A DNA stretch of 8,633 nt from JAZNOQ01 sp045589215 (GTDB lineage: Bacteria > Bacillota > Clostridia > Oscillospirales > CAG-272), in assembly GCA_045589215.1 (NCBI GenBank), contig JAZNOQ010000115.1, positions 1 through 8,633 on the forward strand, given 5' to 3'. Shown piece by piece: positions 1-6,799 of the stretch. Each line of letters begins with the position of its first letter. Within the stretch, counting starts at the first letter, position 1. The position numbers and the translations under genes were made by a program. The notes under the pieces were generated by a model, which was not told the DNA's origin, did not search any database, and was given only the letters and a program-made list of their open reading frames with translations.

Positions 1-1158
1 GGCAGAATTGAGGGTGCGACGCGTCTCGGTCGAAATTGGATGATACCCAAAAATGCAAAGAAGCCGATCGACGGCAGAACAAAGGAAGGAAGGGCAAATG
101 CGGACAAGGATATGCCGATGCCTCGAAAGACTCTTTTTCTATATATGAGCGATCTTTACAATACGCCCGGAAGCGCCGATATTTCAGCCGAAAGTCTTGC
201 ATACAATCACGAAGCGCAGGTCCTTTTTGAAGCCGAGGTCGCCTATTCTCGCGGCGAGATCGATAAGGTTTACGATATCGCAAGCTACCTCCTGTCGAAG
301 CACTCGGGCTTTTATGCCGTACAATCGGCAGGTATGCTCCTTGCCATGTGCGCCGTCTGGAAGGGCGATATTGAAATGTGGCGCAAAGCCAAGATCCATA
401 TATCCGAAGCACCCGCCAAAAACGATAATGACCGAGACGTGATGCAGCTTGCGATCAGCGCGGTCGATATTATGGTATATAACGTGGAAAGCTTCCCCGA
501 ATGGTTCAAAAAAGGGCGTTTTGAGCCCATTCACAAGGATGCATACCCTGCGGCAAAGGTCTATTACGCCAAATATCTGTACGCACTCGGTTATGCGGTT
601 GCAATGGGTCTTGTCAAGGTAGACGGAACGCAAGGTCTTTATATTATGTCGGTCATTTCCTTTTCGGTAGAGCCGCTGATCTCGTGGGCGAGAGCCAATA
701 ATACCATTATGGCGGAGATCTACCTGCGCCTTACCTGTGCCGCAATCTACCACAACTGCGGCAAGGAGGAGGACGCGATCTACCACGTTGATAAGGCAAT
801 AGCGTTAGCCCTCCCCGACAAATTCTACGGCGTTCTCGCCGAGTATTGCCGCGCCCTTGATACCCTGATGGAAAGGAGACTTTCTCTCATCGACGAGGGC
901 GCGTGGAATGAGGTCAAACGGCTTTACAAGATCTATAACGAGGGCTGGTCTCGTCTCTCGGGCGCGGTGCGCGGCAGGCAGATCCTCACGACGCTGTCTC
1001 CCCGTCAAAGAGAGGTCGCGAAGCTTGCGGCGTTCGGGATGAGCAATCAGGAGATCGCAGACCGCGTGCATATGTCGCTTGCGGGCGTCAAGCAGGCGAT
1101 CAAGATCGTGTCCGAAAAGAGCGGACTTTCGCGCGACAGCTTCGCCGCGATCCTGTGA
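1..1158 (+). CDS. LuxR-family transcriptional regulator with N-terminal excisionase/MerR-like wing, 5'-truncated by the window edge
   Basis: The reading frame is open from base 1, so the gene starts outside the window; the first ATG at 40 is internal. The 385 visible residues begin EGRIEGATRLGRNWMIP (from residue 4: E-G-A-T-R-L-G), which matches the wing of small excisionase/MerR-like HTH domains common in Clostridia regulators. About 290 residues of alpha-helical, TPR-like sequence follow, resembling the middle region of MalT/LuxR-type activators. The C-terminus (visible residues about 329-385) is a LuxR/GerE HTH: LSPRQREVAKLAAFGMSNQE, then IADRVHMSLAGVKQAI. Its job would be to bind DNA and activate or repress a target operon in the cytoplasm; the signal is not recognisable. 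The downstream hairpin at 1257-1306 probably ends its transcript. The target could be the adjacent downstream genes, which is inference. Regulator class is secure; the N-terminal domain assignment rests on its last 25 or so residues only. Confidence 0.88.
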   Translation, partial: GRIEGATRLGRNWMIPKNAKKPIDGRTKEGRANADKDMPMPRKTLFLYMSDLYNTPGSADISAESLAYNHEAQVLFEAEVAYSRGEIDKVYDIASYLLSKHSGFYAVQSAGMLLAMCAVWKGDIEMWRKAKIHISEAPAKNDNDRDVMQLAISAVDIMVYNVESFPEWFKKGRFEPIHKDAYPAAKVYYAKYLYALGYAVAMGLVKVDGTQGLYIMSVISFSVEPLISWARANNTIMAEIYLRLTCAAIYHNCGKEEDAIYHVDKAIALALPDKFYGVLAEYCRALDTLMERRLSLIDEGAWNEVKRLYKIYNEGWSRLSGAVRGRQILTTLSPRQREVAKLAAFGMSNQEIADRVHMSLAGVKQAIKIVSEKSGLSRDSFAAIL

Positions 1159-1221
1159 TCCTTATATCTCATTGACGACCTTCGGGATATGTAAAAATTT
1201 TCCGTTCCCCCAAAAATGTAG

Positions 1222-1241
1222 CCGAAAAAAGTCTTTTTCGG
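1222..1241. other. Perfect 8-bp stem-loop downstream of the regulator
   Basis: CCGAAAAA (1222-1229) pairs with TTTTTCGG (1234-1241) around the loop AGTC. No T-run follows, so it is a poor terminator alone. It abuts the CGGTA-G-TACCG palindrome at 1239-1249 and sits just upstream of the extended -10 promoter. It may be a binding site or an RNA structure at the 3' end of the regulator transcript; the sequence does not decide which. Confidence 0.5.
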
Positions 1242-1273
1242 TAGTACCGTAAAGAAAAAAGATCTGCTATACT
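1239..1273 (+). promoter_or_regulatory. Candidate extended -10 promoter with operator-like palindrome
   Basis: TGCTATACT at 1265-1273 is an extended -10 element (TG-n-TATACT; consensus TG-n-TATAAT). There is no good -35: the hexamer 17 nt upstream is TACCGT. In its place lies the perfect odd palindrome CGGTA-G-TACCG at 1239-1249, a plausible operator for an activator or repressor. Predicted transcription start is near 1280, about 50 nt before the start codon of the 116-residue protein. An extended -10 with a weak -35 is a common arrangement for activator-dependent promoters, and a LuxR-type regulator lies immediately upstream. The promoter call is inference from motif and position only. Confidence 0.45.
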
Positions 1274-1306
1274 GTAGGCACAACAGTACAGCAGGTCTTT
1301 TATTTT
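1257..1306 (+). terminator. Hairpin terminator after the regulator gene
   Basis: AGATCTGCTATACTGT (1260-1275) pairs with ACAGTACAGCAGGTCT (1283-1298) around a 7-nt loop, with one A-C mismatch and one G-T wobble in 16 pairs. A-rich sequence precedes it and TTTATTTT follows (1299-1306), and the A and T runs extend the stem. This is the classic intrinsic terminator layout for the gene ending at 1158. The left arm also contains the extended -10 element, so the same DNA may terminate one transcript and start the next. Confidence 0.65.
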
Positions 1307-1331
1307 ACCTGCGGAGAGGAAGGAGGTAGTT

Positions 1332-1682
1332 ATGGAAGCGACGTTTCCACATTCAGATGCCCCCTTTCGCGCACCGCCGCAGGAGGGAGACCTCTATCAG
1401 GTGATCGAGCTTCACGGCAGAGCGTTTGAGATCAGATACGGATATTATGAAGAGATCGACCGCGGCGACGAGCCGATCCCGATCTATCCCGACTTCAAAA
1501 GCTCCCCCGTTTATACGGATGAAGGGAAGCCCTTCGTAACTCTGATGCAGGACCCTTGCGAGCATTACGAAAAAAAAGGAAAGACCTCGGAACGCGACTG
1601 CGGAACCTGTGCATATACCGAAAGAGGCGGCGACCTCATCGGGGTATGCGGCTGCAAGAAAAACGAAAGGATAAACGAGTAG
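1332..1682 (+). CDS. Hypothetical 116-residue protein with C-terminal cysteine cluster
   Basis: I cannot assign a function. The start at 1332 is supported by a perfect AGGAGG at 1321-1326, five bases upstream. The protein is soluble, with no signal peptide or membrane segment. Its central part reads FEIRYGYYEEIDRGDEPIPI followed by YPDF, and the C-terminus carries five cysteines (C76, C90, C93, C106, C108; C-x13-C-x2-C-x12-C-x-C) plus H78, a pattern that could bind zinc. From memory, similar small proteins with an RYGYYEE core and a trailing Cys cluster recur in gut Firmicutes, without known role. It lies 91 nt ahead of the surface-protein gene on the same strand with no clear terminator between, so the two may share a transcript from the promoter near 1270. 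The strong ribosome site and ordinary codon use argue for a real gene. Confidence 0.8.
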   Translation: MEATFPHSDAPFRAPPQEGDLYQVIELHGRAFEIRYGYYEEIDRGDEPIPIYPDFKSSPVYTDEGKPFVTLMQDPCEHYEKKGKTSERDCGTCAYTERGGDLIGVCGCKKNERINE

Positions 1683-1708
1683 CAGAAAAAACAATTCATC
1701 CCCCAAAA

Positions 1709-1733
1709 CGGTATGATGACAGACATCACACCG
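1709..1733 (+). other. Intercistronic stem-loop before the surface-protein gene
   Basis: CGGTATGATG (1709-1718) pairs with CATCACACCG (1724-1733) around the loop ACAGA, with a single A-C mismatch. No T-run follows, so termination is unlikely. It lies 40 nt upstream of the ATG at 1774 and could affect mRNA stability or be a processing site between the two plus-strand genes. TATGAT at 1712-1717 resembles a -10, but no -35 accompanies it. Confidence 0.4.
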
Positions 1734-1773
1734 ACACACATTCTATCAATCTTTTATTCGGAGGAACAGAAAA

Positions 1774-4071
1774 ATGAAAAAAAGAATTCTTAGCTTGATC
1801 GTAGCCATCGTGATGGTGGTAAGCCTCATCCCCGTGGCGGCGCTGAGTATAAGTGCAGAGGAGAGGGTTCCCACCGGCGTGATCGGCGACCTTTACTACT
1901 TCAATGACGATGATAACGACGTAACCTACATCTATGGAAACGGTGCGTTGTCAGCCGTTTCCGGAATTGCCAGTGAATTAAATTCCAAGGTAGTGATCGA
2001 GGACGGCGTGACCTCCATCGGAAACAATGCGTTTCAGGGTTGCTCCTCACTCGAGACCGTGACGATTCCCGCAAGTGTGGAGACCATCGGCAACTTTGCG
2101 TTTCGGGGCTGCGCCTCACTCGGGACCGTGAATATTTACAGCAAGTCGCTTTCGATCGGCAACTATGCGTTTCAGGGTTGCGCCTCACTCGAGACCGTAA
2201 ACTACTACGGATCTAAGGAACCGACGGTAGCGGAGAATGCTTTCGAAGGGTGCGATGGCTTGGCAGTGGTGAACGTTCCCACGGATTACGAGGGTGGCTC
2301 GACGATTGCAGGGGTTTCGACTTCGGCAACGCTCACGCCGCCTGTCTATAACGTCACCGTGACCGCTGTGCAGAATGGCACGGTCGTGTCCGATGTGACA
2401 ACGGCAAAGTACGGGGACACCGTTACCCTGACCGTAGAGCCCGCAGAGGGATATAAGCTCACGGCACTTTCGGTCACCGACGCGCTCGGTGCGCCCGTCG
2501 ACGTTGACGATAGCAATACCTTTACGATGCCCGGAAGTGCGGTTACGGTTTCGGCGACCTTTCAGGAGATCGTTTACGTAGAGAAGGGCGACCTCGACGC
2601 GGCGGTTGCGGAGCTTGAAGGCAAGCTCGCAGCAGAGGTTGCAACGCTCAACACGCAGCTCGGAACGCTCAACACGCAGCTCGGAACGCTCAATGCGTCG
2701 CTTGCAACCAATACCGCCGACATCACGACCATTCAGGGACAGATCTCGGACATCAACGCGAGCATTGCGGATCTTCAGGAGATCAGAGAGGCGATCGCGG
2801 CTCTCAAGACCGAAGACACTGCCCTCGACGGTAAGATCACCGCACTCGACACGAAGATCGACAATGCGGTCACCACCGCCGAGAACAACCTCACGGCGGC
2901 AGTGAATACGATCACCAAGAGGCTCGAGGATGCGGTAGCACAGCTTCAGGAAAAGATCACCGCGAACGGCGACAATATCAAGACCATTCAGGGACAGATC
3001 ACGGTCATCAACCGTCTGATCGATGCGCTTGAGGCAATGGACAAAACCCTTGACGGTAAAATCACCACCCTCGACGGTAAGGTCGATACAGAGGTAGCAG
3101 AATTACAGACTGCGATCGACGGCGCGATCGCAAAGGCAGAAAGTGAGCTTGCAGCGGTAAAGGGCGAGCTTGAGGGAAGGCTTGCGGTTGAAGTCGGAAA
3201 GCTGTCCGATCGAATCGACGCGAACAAGGCGCTGATCGACGCGAACAAGGCGGCTATTGAATCGAATGACGCGGACATTCTCGCGCTTCAGCAGAACATC
3301 GACGTCATTGAAGAGGACATCGTCGAGATCAACGGTCTGATCGCTGACCTTCAGGCAATGGATATCACGCTCGACGGCAGGATCACCGCGGCGATCGCAA
3401 AGGCAGCAAATGAGCTTGCATTGGCAAAGACCGAGCTTGAAGGAAAGATCAAGACCGTGCAGGATAACCTCGACGCGGTAAAGGCAGAGCTTATACAGGC
3501 GATCGCAGACCTTGACGCCGCAATGAAGGCGGGCGACAAGGCACTCGACGACAAGATCGAGGCACTGAACGCGGCGCTCATCAGAGCAAAGGCAGAGCTT
3601 GAAGCGGCAGATGAGGCGAACAAGAAGGCACTCATCACGCGGATCAACGCCGCAAGCACGAAGCTTGACCTCGCGCTGAAGCAGGTGCAGTCGAACCTCG
3701 ACGCGGCAAAGGCGGCTCTGAACTCCGCGATCGCAAGCGGCGACAAGACGCTTGACGAAAAGATCACCGATCTCGCATCGGTACTTGAAGCGGCAATCGC
3801 GGCACTCGAGGCGACCGACGCCGCAAACAAGGCGGCATTGCAGGCAGACATCGACGAGGCATATGCAACGCTTGACGCGGCTGTCAAGGCGGTTCAGAAG
3901 AACCTCGACGACGCAAGGGCGGCACTCGACGCAAAGGATGCGGCTCTTGAAGCAAAGGACGGCGAGCTTCAGACCTTCATCATCATTGTCTGCGTGATCG
4001 CGAGCGTTGCGCTCGTCGGAAGCGGCGCATTCGTTATTTGGTTCTTCGTTGACAGAAAGAAGAGAGTCTGA
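1774..4071 (+). CDS. Secreted, membrane-anchored BspA-type leucine-rich-repeat protein with long coiled-coil stalk
   Basis: GGAGGA at 1760-1765, eight bases upstream, fixes the start. Domain order in 765 residues: signal peptide 1 to about 28 (MKKR, hydrophobic core, then SISAEE); three clear and one diverged BspA-type (LRR_5) repeats of 23 residues around 69-169 (motif SIGNNAFQGCSSLETV); a divergent InlB-B-like repeat about 191-264 (YNVTVTAVQNGTVVSD to TFTMPGSAVTVSATF); a repetitive coiled coil about 270-730, rich in A, L, D, K and E with hydrophobic heptads; a transmembrane helix about 735-759; and a short basic tail, DRKKRV. No LPXTG motif is present, so it is held by the membrane helix, not by sortase. 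BspA-type repeats often mediate binding to host or other bacterial surfaces; here they would form the distal head. An extended helix of 460 residues is roughly 68 nm long, enough to cross a Gram-positive wall. The ligand is unknown. A strong terminator follows. Confidence 0.92.
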   Translation: MKKRILSLIVAIVMVVSLIPVAALSISAEERVPTGVIGDLYYFNDDDNDVTYIYGNGALSAVSGIASELNSKVVIEDGVTSIGNNAFQGCSSLETVTIPASVETIGNFAFRGCASLGTVNIYSKSLSIGNYAFQGCASLETVNYYGSKEPTVAENAFEGCDGLAVVNVPTDYEGGSTIAGVSTSATLTPPVYNVTVTAVQNGTVVSDVTTAKYGDTVTLTVEPAEGYKLTALSVTDALGAPVDVDDSNTFTMPGSAVTVSATFQEIVYVEKGDLDAAVAELEGKLAAEVATLNTQLGTLNTQLGTLNASLATNTADITTIQGQISDINASIADLQEIREAIAALKTEDTALDGKITALDTKIDNAVTTAENNLTAAVNTITKRLEDAVAQLQEKITANGDNIKTIQGQITVINRLIDALEAMDKTLDGKITTLDGKVDTEVAELQTAIDGAIAKAESELAAVKGELEGRLAVEVGKLSDRIDANKALIDANKAAIESNDADILALQQNIDVIEEDIVEINGLIADLQAMDITLDGRITAAIAKAANELALAKTELEGKIKTVQDNLDAVKAELIQAIADLDAAMKAGDKALDDKIEALNAALIRAKAELEAADEANKKALITRINAASTKLDLALKQVQSNLDAAKAALNSAIASGDKTLDEKITDLASVLEAAIAALEATDAANKAALQADIDEAYATLDAAVKAVQKNLDDARAALDAKDAALEAKDGELQTFIIIVCVIASVALVGSGAFVIWFFVDRKKRV
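2029..2198 (+). repeat. Three 69-bp tandem units encoding BspA-type leucine-rich repeats
   Basis: A 32-bp block starting GCGTTTCAGGGTTGC is found at 2029-2060, 2098-2129 and 2167-2198, exactly 69 bp (23 codons) apart. The outer two differ at one base, while the middle one has several differences (GCGTTTCGGGGCTGC). A fourth, diverged unit follows near 2236. The higher identity of the outer copies suggests recent duplication or gene conversion inside the domain. Confidence 0.8.
2643..2684 (+). repeat. Two perfect 21-bp tandem copies encoding one heptad each
   Basis: A 21-bp unit beginning AACGCTCAACACGCAGCTC is present twice without mismatch, and a third, diverged partial copy follows. It encodes the heptad TLNTQLG at the start of the coiled coil. 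One DNA unit equals one heptad, so slippage here lengthens the stalk without breaking the coiled-coil register. Confidence 0.8.
3532..3945 (+). repeat. Two 207-bp (69-residue) repeats in the C-terminal part of the coiled coil
   Basis: Residues 587-655 (GDKALDDKIEAL ... DEANKKAL ... VQSNLDAAKAAL) and 656-724 (GDKTLDEKITDL ... DAANKAAL ... VQKNLDDARAAL) align over their length with a 207-bp offset. An 18-bp block ACCATTCAGGGACAGATC also recurs 255 bp apart at 2728 and 2983, so the stalk was built by several rounds of segmental duplication. Confidence 0.75.
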
Positions 4072-4113
4072 AAAGGTAAATAGTCCGAGACAAACGGACG
4101 AACAGAACAAAAG

Positions 4114-4147
4114 GCGAGCACACCGCACGGTGTGCTCGCTGGTTTTT
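4114..4147 (+). terminator. Intrinsic terminator after the surface-protein gene, probably bidirectional
   Basis: GCGAGCACACC (4114-4124) pairs perfectly with GGTGTGCTCGC (4129-4139) around GCAC, followed by TGGTTTTT. On the minus strand the stem is followed by CTTTTGTTCTGTT, so it could also stop transcripts arriving from the amidohydrolase operon. Confidence 0.85.
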
Positions 4148-4158
4148 GATTTGGTTTC

Positions 4159-4280
4159 GTAGGGGAGGCTATCAGCCTCCCGAAAAGCGGATAGCCCGCG
4201 GTCGCCTCATCCGTCGCCTACGGCGACATCTTCCCCCACCGTGGAAGTTCAAACGAGGGGAGGCTGATAGCCTCCCCTAC
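4159..4280. repeat. MITE-like 122-bp element with perfect 23-bp inverted ends
   Basis: The left end, 4159-4181, starts GTAGGGGAGGCTATCAGCC, and the right end, 4258-4280, is its exact reverse complement, ending CCTCCCCTAC. Each end is itself a hairpin (GGGAGGCT-ATC-AGCCTCCC). The interior contains GTCGCC-TAC-GGCGAC (4213-4227) and a pyrimidine/purine hairpin near 4231-4247. No ORF of substance lies inside and no clear target-site duplication is visible. It resembles small non-autonomous repeat elements scattered between genes in Clostridia; copy number cannot be judged from one window. Confidence 0.65.
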
Positions 4281-4285
4281 TTTTA

Positions 4286-4379
4286 CCCTCTCACCCGCTT
4301 CGCGGGAGCTCTCCCACAGGGAGAGCCCACGTTAAAGCCTCCCCCGTGGGGGAGGTGTCACCGAAGGTGACGGAGAGGG
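4286..4379. repeat. Inverted pair of double-hairpin intergenic repeats
   Basis: The right copy (4338-4379) contains CCTCCCCC-GT-GGGGGAGG, then GTCACC-GAA-GGTGAC, then GGAGAGGG. The left copy, in the opposite orientation (4286-4326), contains CCCTCTC, then CCCGC-TTC-GCGGG, then GCTCTCCC-ACA-GGGAGAGC. Both share the same order: G/C-rich hairpin, second hairpin with a short loop, GAGAGGG tail. The interior of the neighbouring 122-bp element carries a third relative in the left copy's orientation. It ends 6 bp before the amidohydrolase stop codon, so in RNA from that operon it would form strong 3' hairpins. Confidence 0.6.
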
Positions 4380-4385
4380 CATCCC

Positions 4386-5990
4386 TTACGCCTCGTACAG
4401 CACCTCGTCCTCTTTGATGGTGGCGAGAACGCGGATATCACGGATCTCCATCGGGTCGACGGCGGTCGGGTCGCGGTCGAGGATCACGAGATCCGAAATC
4501 GCCCCCGCACGGAGGATCCCCTTGACGTTTTCCTCGAAATAGGTGTACGCACCGCCGCGCGTCGCGGCGATGAGCGCGTCGTAGACATCGAGTCGGTTTT
4601 CTTCCCCCACTACGGCGCCGTTTCTCGACACGCGACACACCGCGCACCAGATCGAATGGAGCATATCGGGCGGGGTGACGGGGCAGTCCTGATGGAAGCT
4701 GAAGGGAACACCCAATTGAAGCGCACGCTGTGCGGGACTGATCCGCATACCGCGCTCTCCGAGGTTTTTGAGATGTGTGTCCCCCCAAAAGTAGCAATGC
4801 CCGATGAAGAAGGACGCCATCATTCCGAGACGCTTCATCCGTTCAAGCTGATCGTATCTGACGGTCTGCGCGTGGATCATCACGGGGCGGAGATCCTTCC
4901 CGAGCAGGCCGCGCTTCCGTGCCTCCGCTTCAAAAGCCGAGATAAACTGCTCGGATGCCGCGTCACCGTTGCAATGCGCCATGATCTGGAAGCCCTCGTC
5001 GAGCGCCGCACCGATCCGAAGCCGCGCGGTTTCGTCCGAGATCCGTGGGTAGCCGCAGTATTCGCTTTCTCCCTCGTAGGGGGAGGAGAGCCACGCCGTC
5101 CGCGCTTGCGGCGAGCCGTCGAGGAAGGTCTTGACGCCGCCGAGCTTCAGATGATTTTTGTAATCTCTGCCGAACCGCCTGACAAGCTCCGCGCGGAGCT
5201 CCTTGTCCTTCGCCTTCGCCGTCATATACGCCACAACGTCGATCTTCAGCCTTCCTTCATCCGCGAGCGCACCGAGTACGTTGCATTTTGATGCCCCGAT
5301 TCCGCTGCCCTCCTGAACGGTGGTAAAGCCGTTTTTGATATAAAGCTCCTGTGCGAGAAGCGCACCCTCGCGCATATCGCCCTTCGGGTCGGGGCGCTTG
5401 AACACGGCGGAAAGTGCCGACGTGCAGGCGGTCTCCTCAAAGTAGCCCGTGAGAATGCCGTTTTCGTCTCTTCCCGCAAATCCACCCGAGGGGCAGACGT
5501 AATTTCCGTCAAGAACGCCCGCTCTCTTCATAGCCGCCGTGTTAAAGGTAGAGATGTGTCCCGATTGGTGGATACAACGGATCGGATTTCCGTCTCCGAG
5601 CACGTCGAGCACCTTGGCGTCGGGATGGCGCCCCTCCTTTATAATTGCGGGGTCGTAGCCGCGGCAAGAAATGCTCTCACCGTGCGTCAGTCCCTTTTCC
5701 TCGCGGTATGTGCGGATGCGGGAGAGGAGATCGTCAAAGCTCGTACAGCCCGTGAGATCGCAGTTCGTTACCATATTCACGCCGTAGCCGACCGCGTGGC
5801 TGTGCCCGTCGACGAAGGCGGGCATCAGCGTTCTCCCTTCAAGATCAAAGAGGGAAGCGCCCGAATCCTTCAGGTCATCGTATCTGCCGAGAGCGATGAT
5901 CCTTCCGTTTTCCGAAAGCATCGCCTCGGCGCGCGGCGCGCTTTTGTCCATCGTGAGGATATTACCGCCGTAATAAAGAATTTTACTCAT
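4386..5990 (-). CDS. YtcJ-like metal-dependent amidohydrolase (Amidohydro_3 family)
   Basis: The product is a 534-residue cytoplasmic enzyme, the usual length for YtcJ-like amidohydrolases, which hydrolyse C-N bonds using one or two bound divalent metals. Visible landmarks are an N-terminal beta-strand segment (KILYYGGNILTMD), the metal motif GHSH (H63, H65), the candidate carboxylated lysine K287 in GGVKTFLDGS, H339 in MAHCNGDAA, H373 in IHAQTVRYDQ, D435 in HQDCPVTPPD, and the C-terminal strand return GAISDLVILDRDPTAVDP. All expected metal and catalytic positions are present. The start at 5990 has GGGAG six bases upstream (5997-6001). It is the last gene of an operon, 20 nt after the ZIP transporter gene and downstream of the M20 peptidase gene. 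Substrates of this family are mostly unknown and the sequence gives no specific one, so no gene symbol is assigned. Family assignment is firm. Confidence 0.93.
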   Translation of the reverse strand: MSKILYYGGNILTMDKSAPRAEAMLSENGRIIALGRYDDLKDSGASLFDLEGRTLMPAFVDGHSHAVGYGVNMVTNCDLTGCTSFDDLLSRIRTYREEKGLTHGESISCRGYDPAIIKEGRHPDAKVLDVLGDGNPIRCIHQSGHISTFNTAAMKRAGVLDGNYVCPSGGFAGRDENGILTGYFEETACTSALSAVFKRPDPKGDMREGALLAQELYIKNGFTTVQEGSGIGASKCNVLGALADEGRLKIDVVAYMTAKAKDKELRAELVRRFGRDYKNHLKLGGVKTFLDGSPQARTAWLSSPYEGESEYCGYPRISDETARLRIGAALDEGFQIMAHCNGDAASEQFISAFEAEARKRGLLGKDLRPVMIHAQTVRYDQLERMKRLGMMASFFIGHCYFWGDTHLKNLGERGMRISPAQRALQLGVPFSFHQDCPVTPPDMLHSIWCAVCRVSRNGAVVGEENRLDVYDALIAATRGGAYTYFEENVKGILRAGAISDLVILDRDPTAVDPMEIRDIRVLATIKEDEVLYEA

Positions 5991-6010
5991 TATACACTCC
6001 CAAATATTGT

Positions 6011-6775
6011 TTATCCAAGCAGCACGTCCATCACGAGCATCAAGGAGAAGCCGACGAGAAGCGCGTAGGTCGAGCCGCGCTCGCTTCCGTGCGCGTGCGT
6101 TTCGGGGATCATCTCATCGCTGATCACGTACAGCATCGTGCCGCCCGCAAAGGCAAGCGCGAAGGGGAGGATCGCCGTCGAAAAGCTGACCGCAAAGTAG
6201 CCGATGAAGGTTCCGACGACCTCCACGAGCCCCGTGAGGAGAGCGATCACGAGCGTGCGCCCGCGCGATACCCCTGCTGCCAGCATCGGGGCGATGATCA
6301 CCATTCCCTCGGGGATATTCTGGAGAGCAATGCCCCCCGCGATCGTGAGCGCGTGCATGACGTTGTCAGATCCGAACCCGACACCCGCCGCGATCCCCTC
6401 GGGGAGATTGTGGATGGCGATCGCCATCACGAAGAGGAGGACCTTGCTGAGATTTTTGTTTTGGTGCGCCTCCGTGTCGCCCCCTGCGAGCCTGTGGAGG
6501 TGCGGTACGAGCTTGTCGACGAGGGAGAGGCAGACGGCACCCGCGAAAATGCCCGCGACCGTCATAAGAAGCGCGGGGAGGGTGCCGAGCTCCGATCCGT
6601 ATTCCACCGAGGGAAGGATCAGACCAAGCACCGCCGCCGCGAGCATCACTCCCGCCGCGAAGGCGAGAACGATATCGCTGAAGCGATGTGAGGCTTTTTT
6701 GAATAGAAATCCGATGACTGCGCCGAGAACGGTAGCACCGCCAACGCCGAGCGCAGTGATGAGAACGATCGTCAT
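6011..6775 (-). CDS. ZIP-family divalent metal transporter (GufA/ZupT type)
   Basis: The product is a 254-residue integral membrane protein with about eight hydrophobic segments, the normal size for bacterial ZIP carriers, which bring zinc or related divalent cations into the cell. The signature HNLPEG (122-127) in the fourth transmembrane helix and QNIPEG (152-157) in the fifth carry the transport-site ligands; E185 lies in the next helix. A cytoplasmic loop around 91-105 is histidine-containing (PHLHRLAGGDTEAH). Q replacing H in the second motif fits the GufA branch and may alter metal preference. AGGAGG at 6782-6787, six bases upstream, fixes the start. The gene lies between the M20 peptidase and the amidohydrolase on the same strand, so it may supply the metal those enzymes need. 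The exact metal cannot be read from sequence. Confidence 0.93.
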   Translation of the reverse strand: MTIVLITALGVGGATVLGAVIGFLFKKASHRFSDIVLAFAAGVMLAAAVLGLILPSVEYGSELGTLPALLMTVAGIFAGAVCLSLVDKLVPHLHRLAGGDTEAHQNKNLSKVLLFVMAIAIHNLPEGIAAGVGFGSDNVMHALTIAGGIALQNIPEGMVIIAPMLAAGVSRGRTLVIALLTGLVEVVGTFIGYFAVSFSTAILPFALAFAGGTMLYVISDEMIPETHAHGSERGSTYALLVGFSLMLVMDVLLG

Positions 6776-6799
6776 AATGGTCCTCCTTTTTTCTCTGTT

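Noticed and set aside
1689..1717. Promoter for the surface-protein gene based on TATGAT
   Set aside because: There is no acceptable -35 at 16-18 bp and the hexamer lies inside a stem-loop, so it was not listed as a promoter.
3103..4128. 341-residue open frame on the minus strand opposite the coiled coil
   Set aside because: It mirrors the repetitive codons of the sense gene, is very rich in C and R, has no ribosome site and overlaps the terminator.
4146..4370. 74-residue open frame in the intergenic repeat region
   Set aside because: It is formed by the palindromic repeats alone, with no ribosome site and no protein-like composition.
4159..4379. CRISPR array
   Set aside because: The repeats are inverted and adjacent, not direct with regular unique spacers.
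4656..5291. 211-residue plus-strand open frame opposite the amidohydrolase
   Set aside because: It is a shadow frame of a well-supported enzyme gene, with no ribosome site or recognisable motif.
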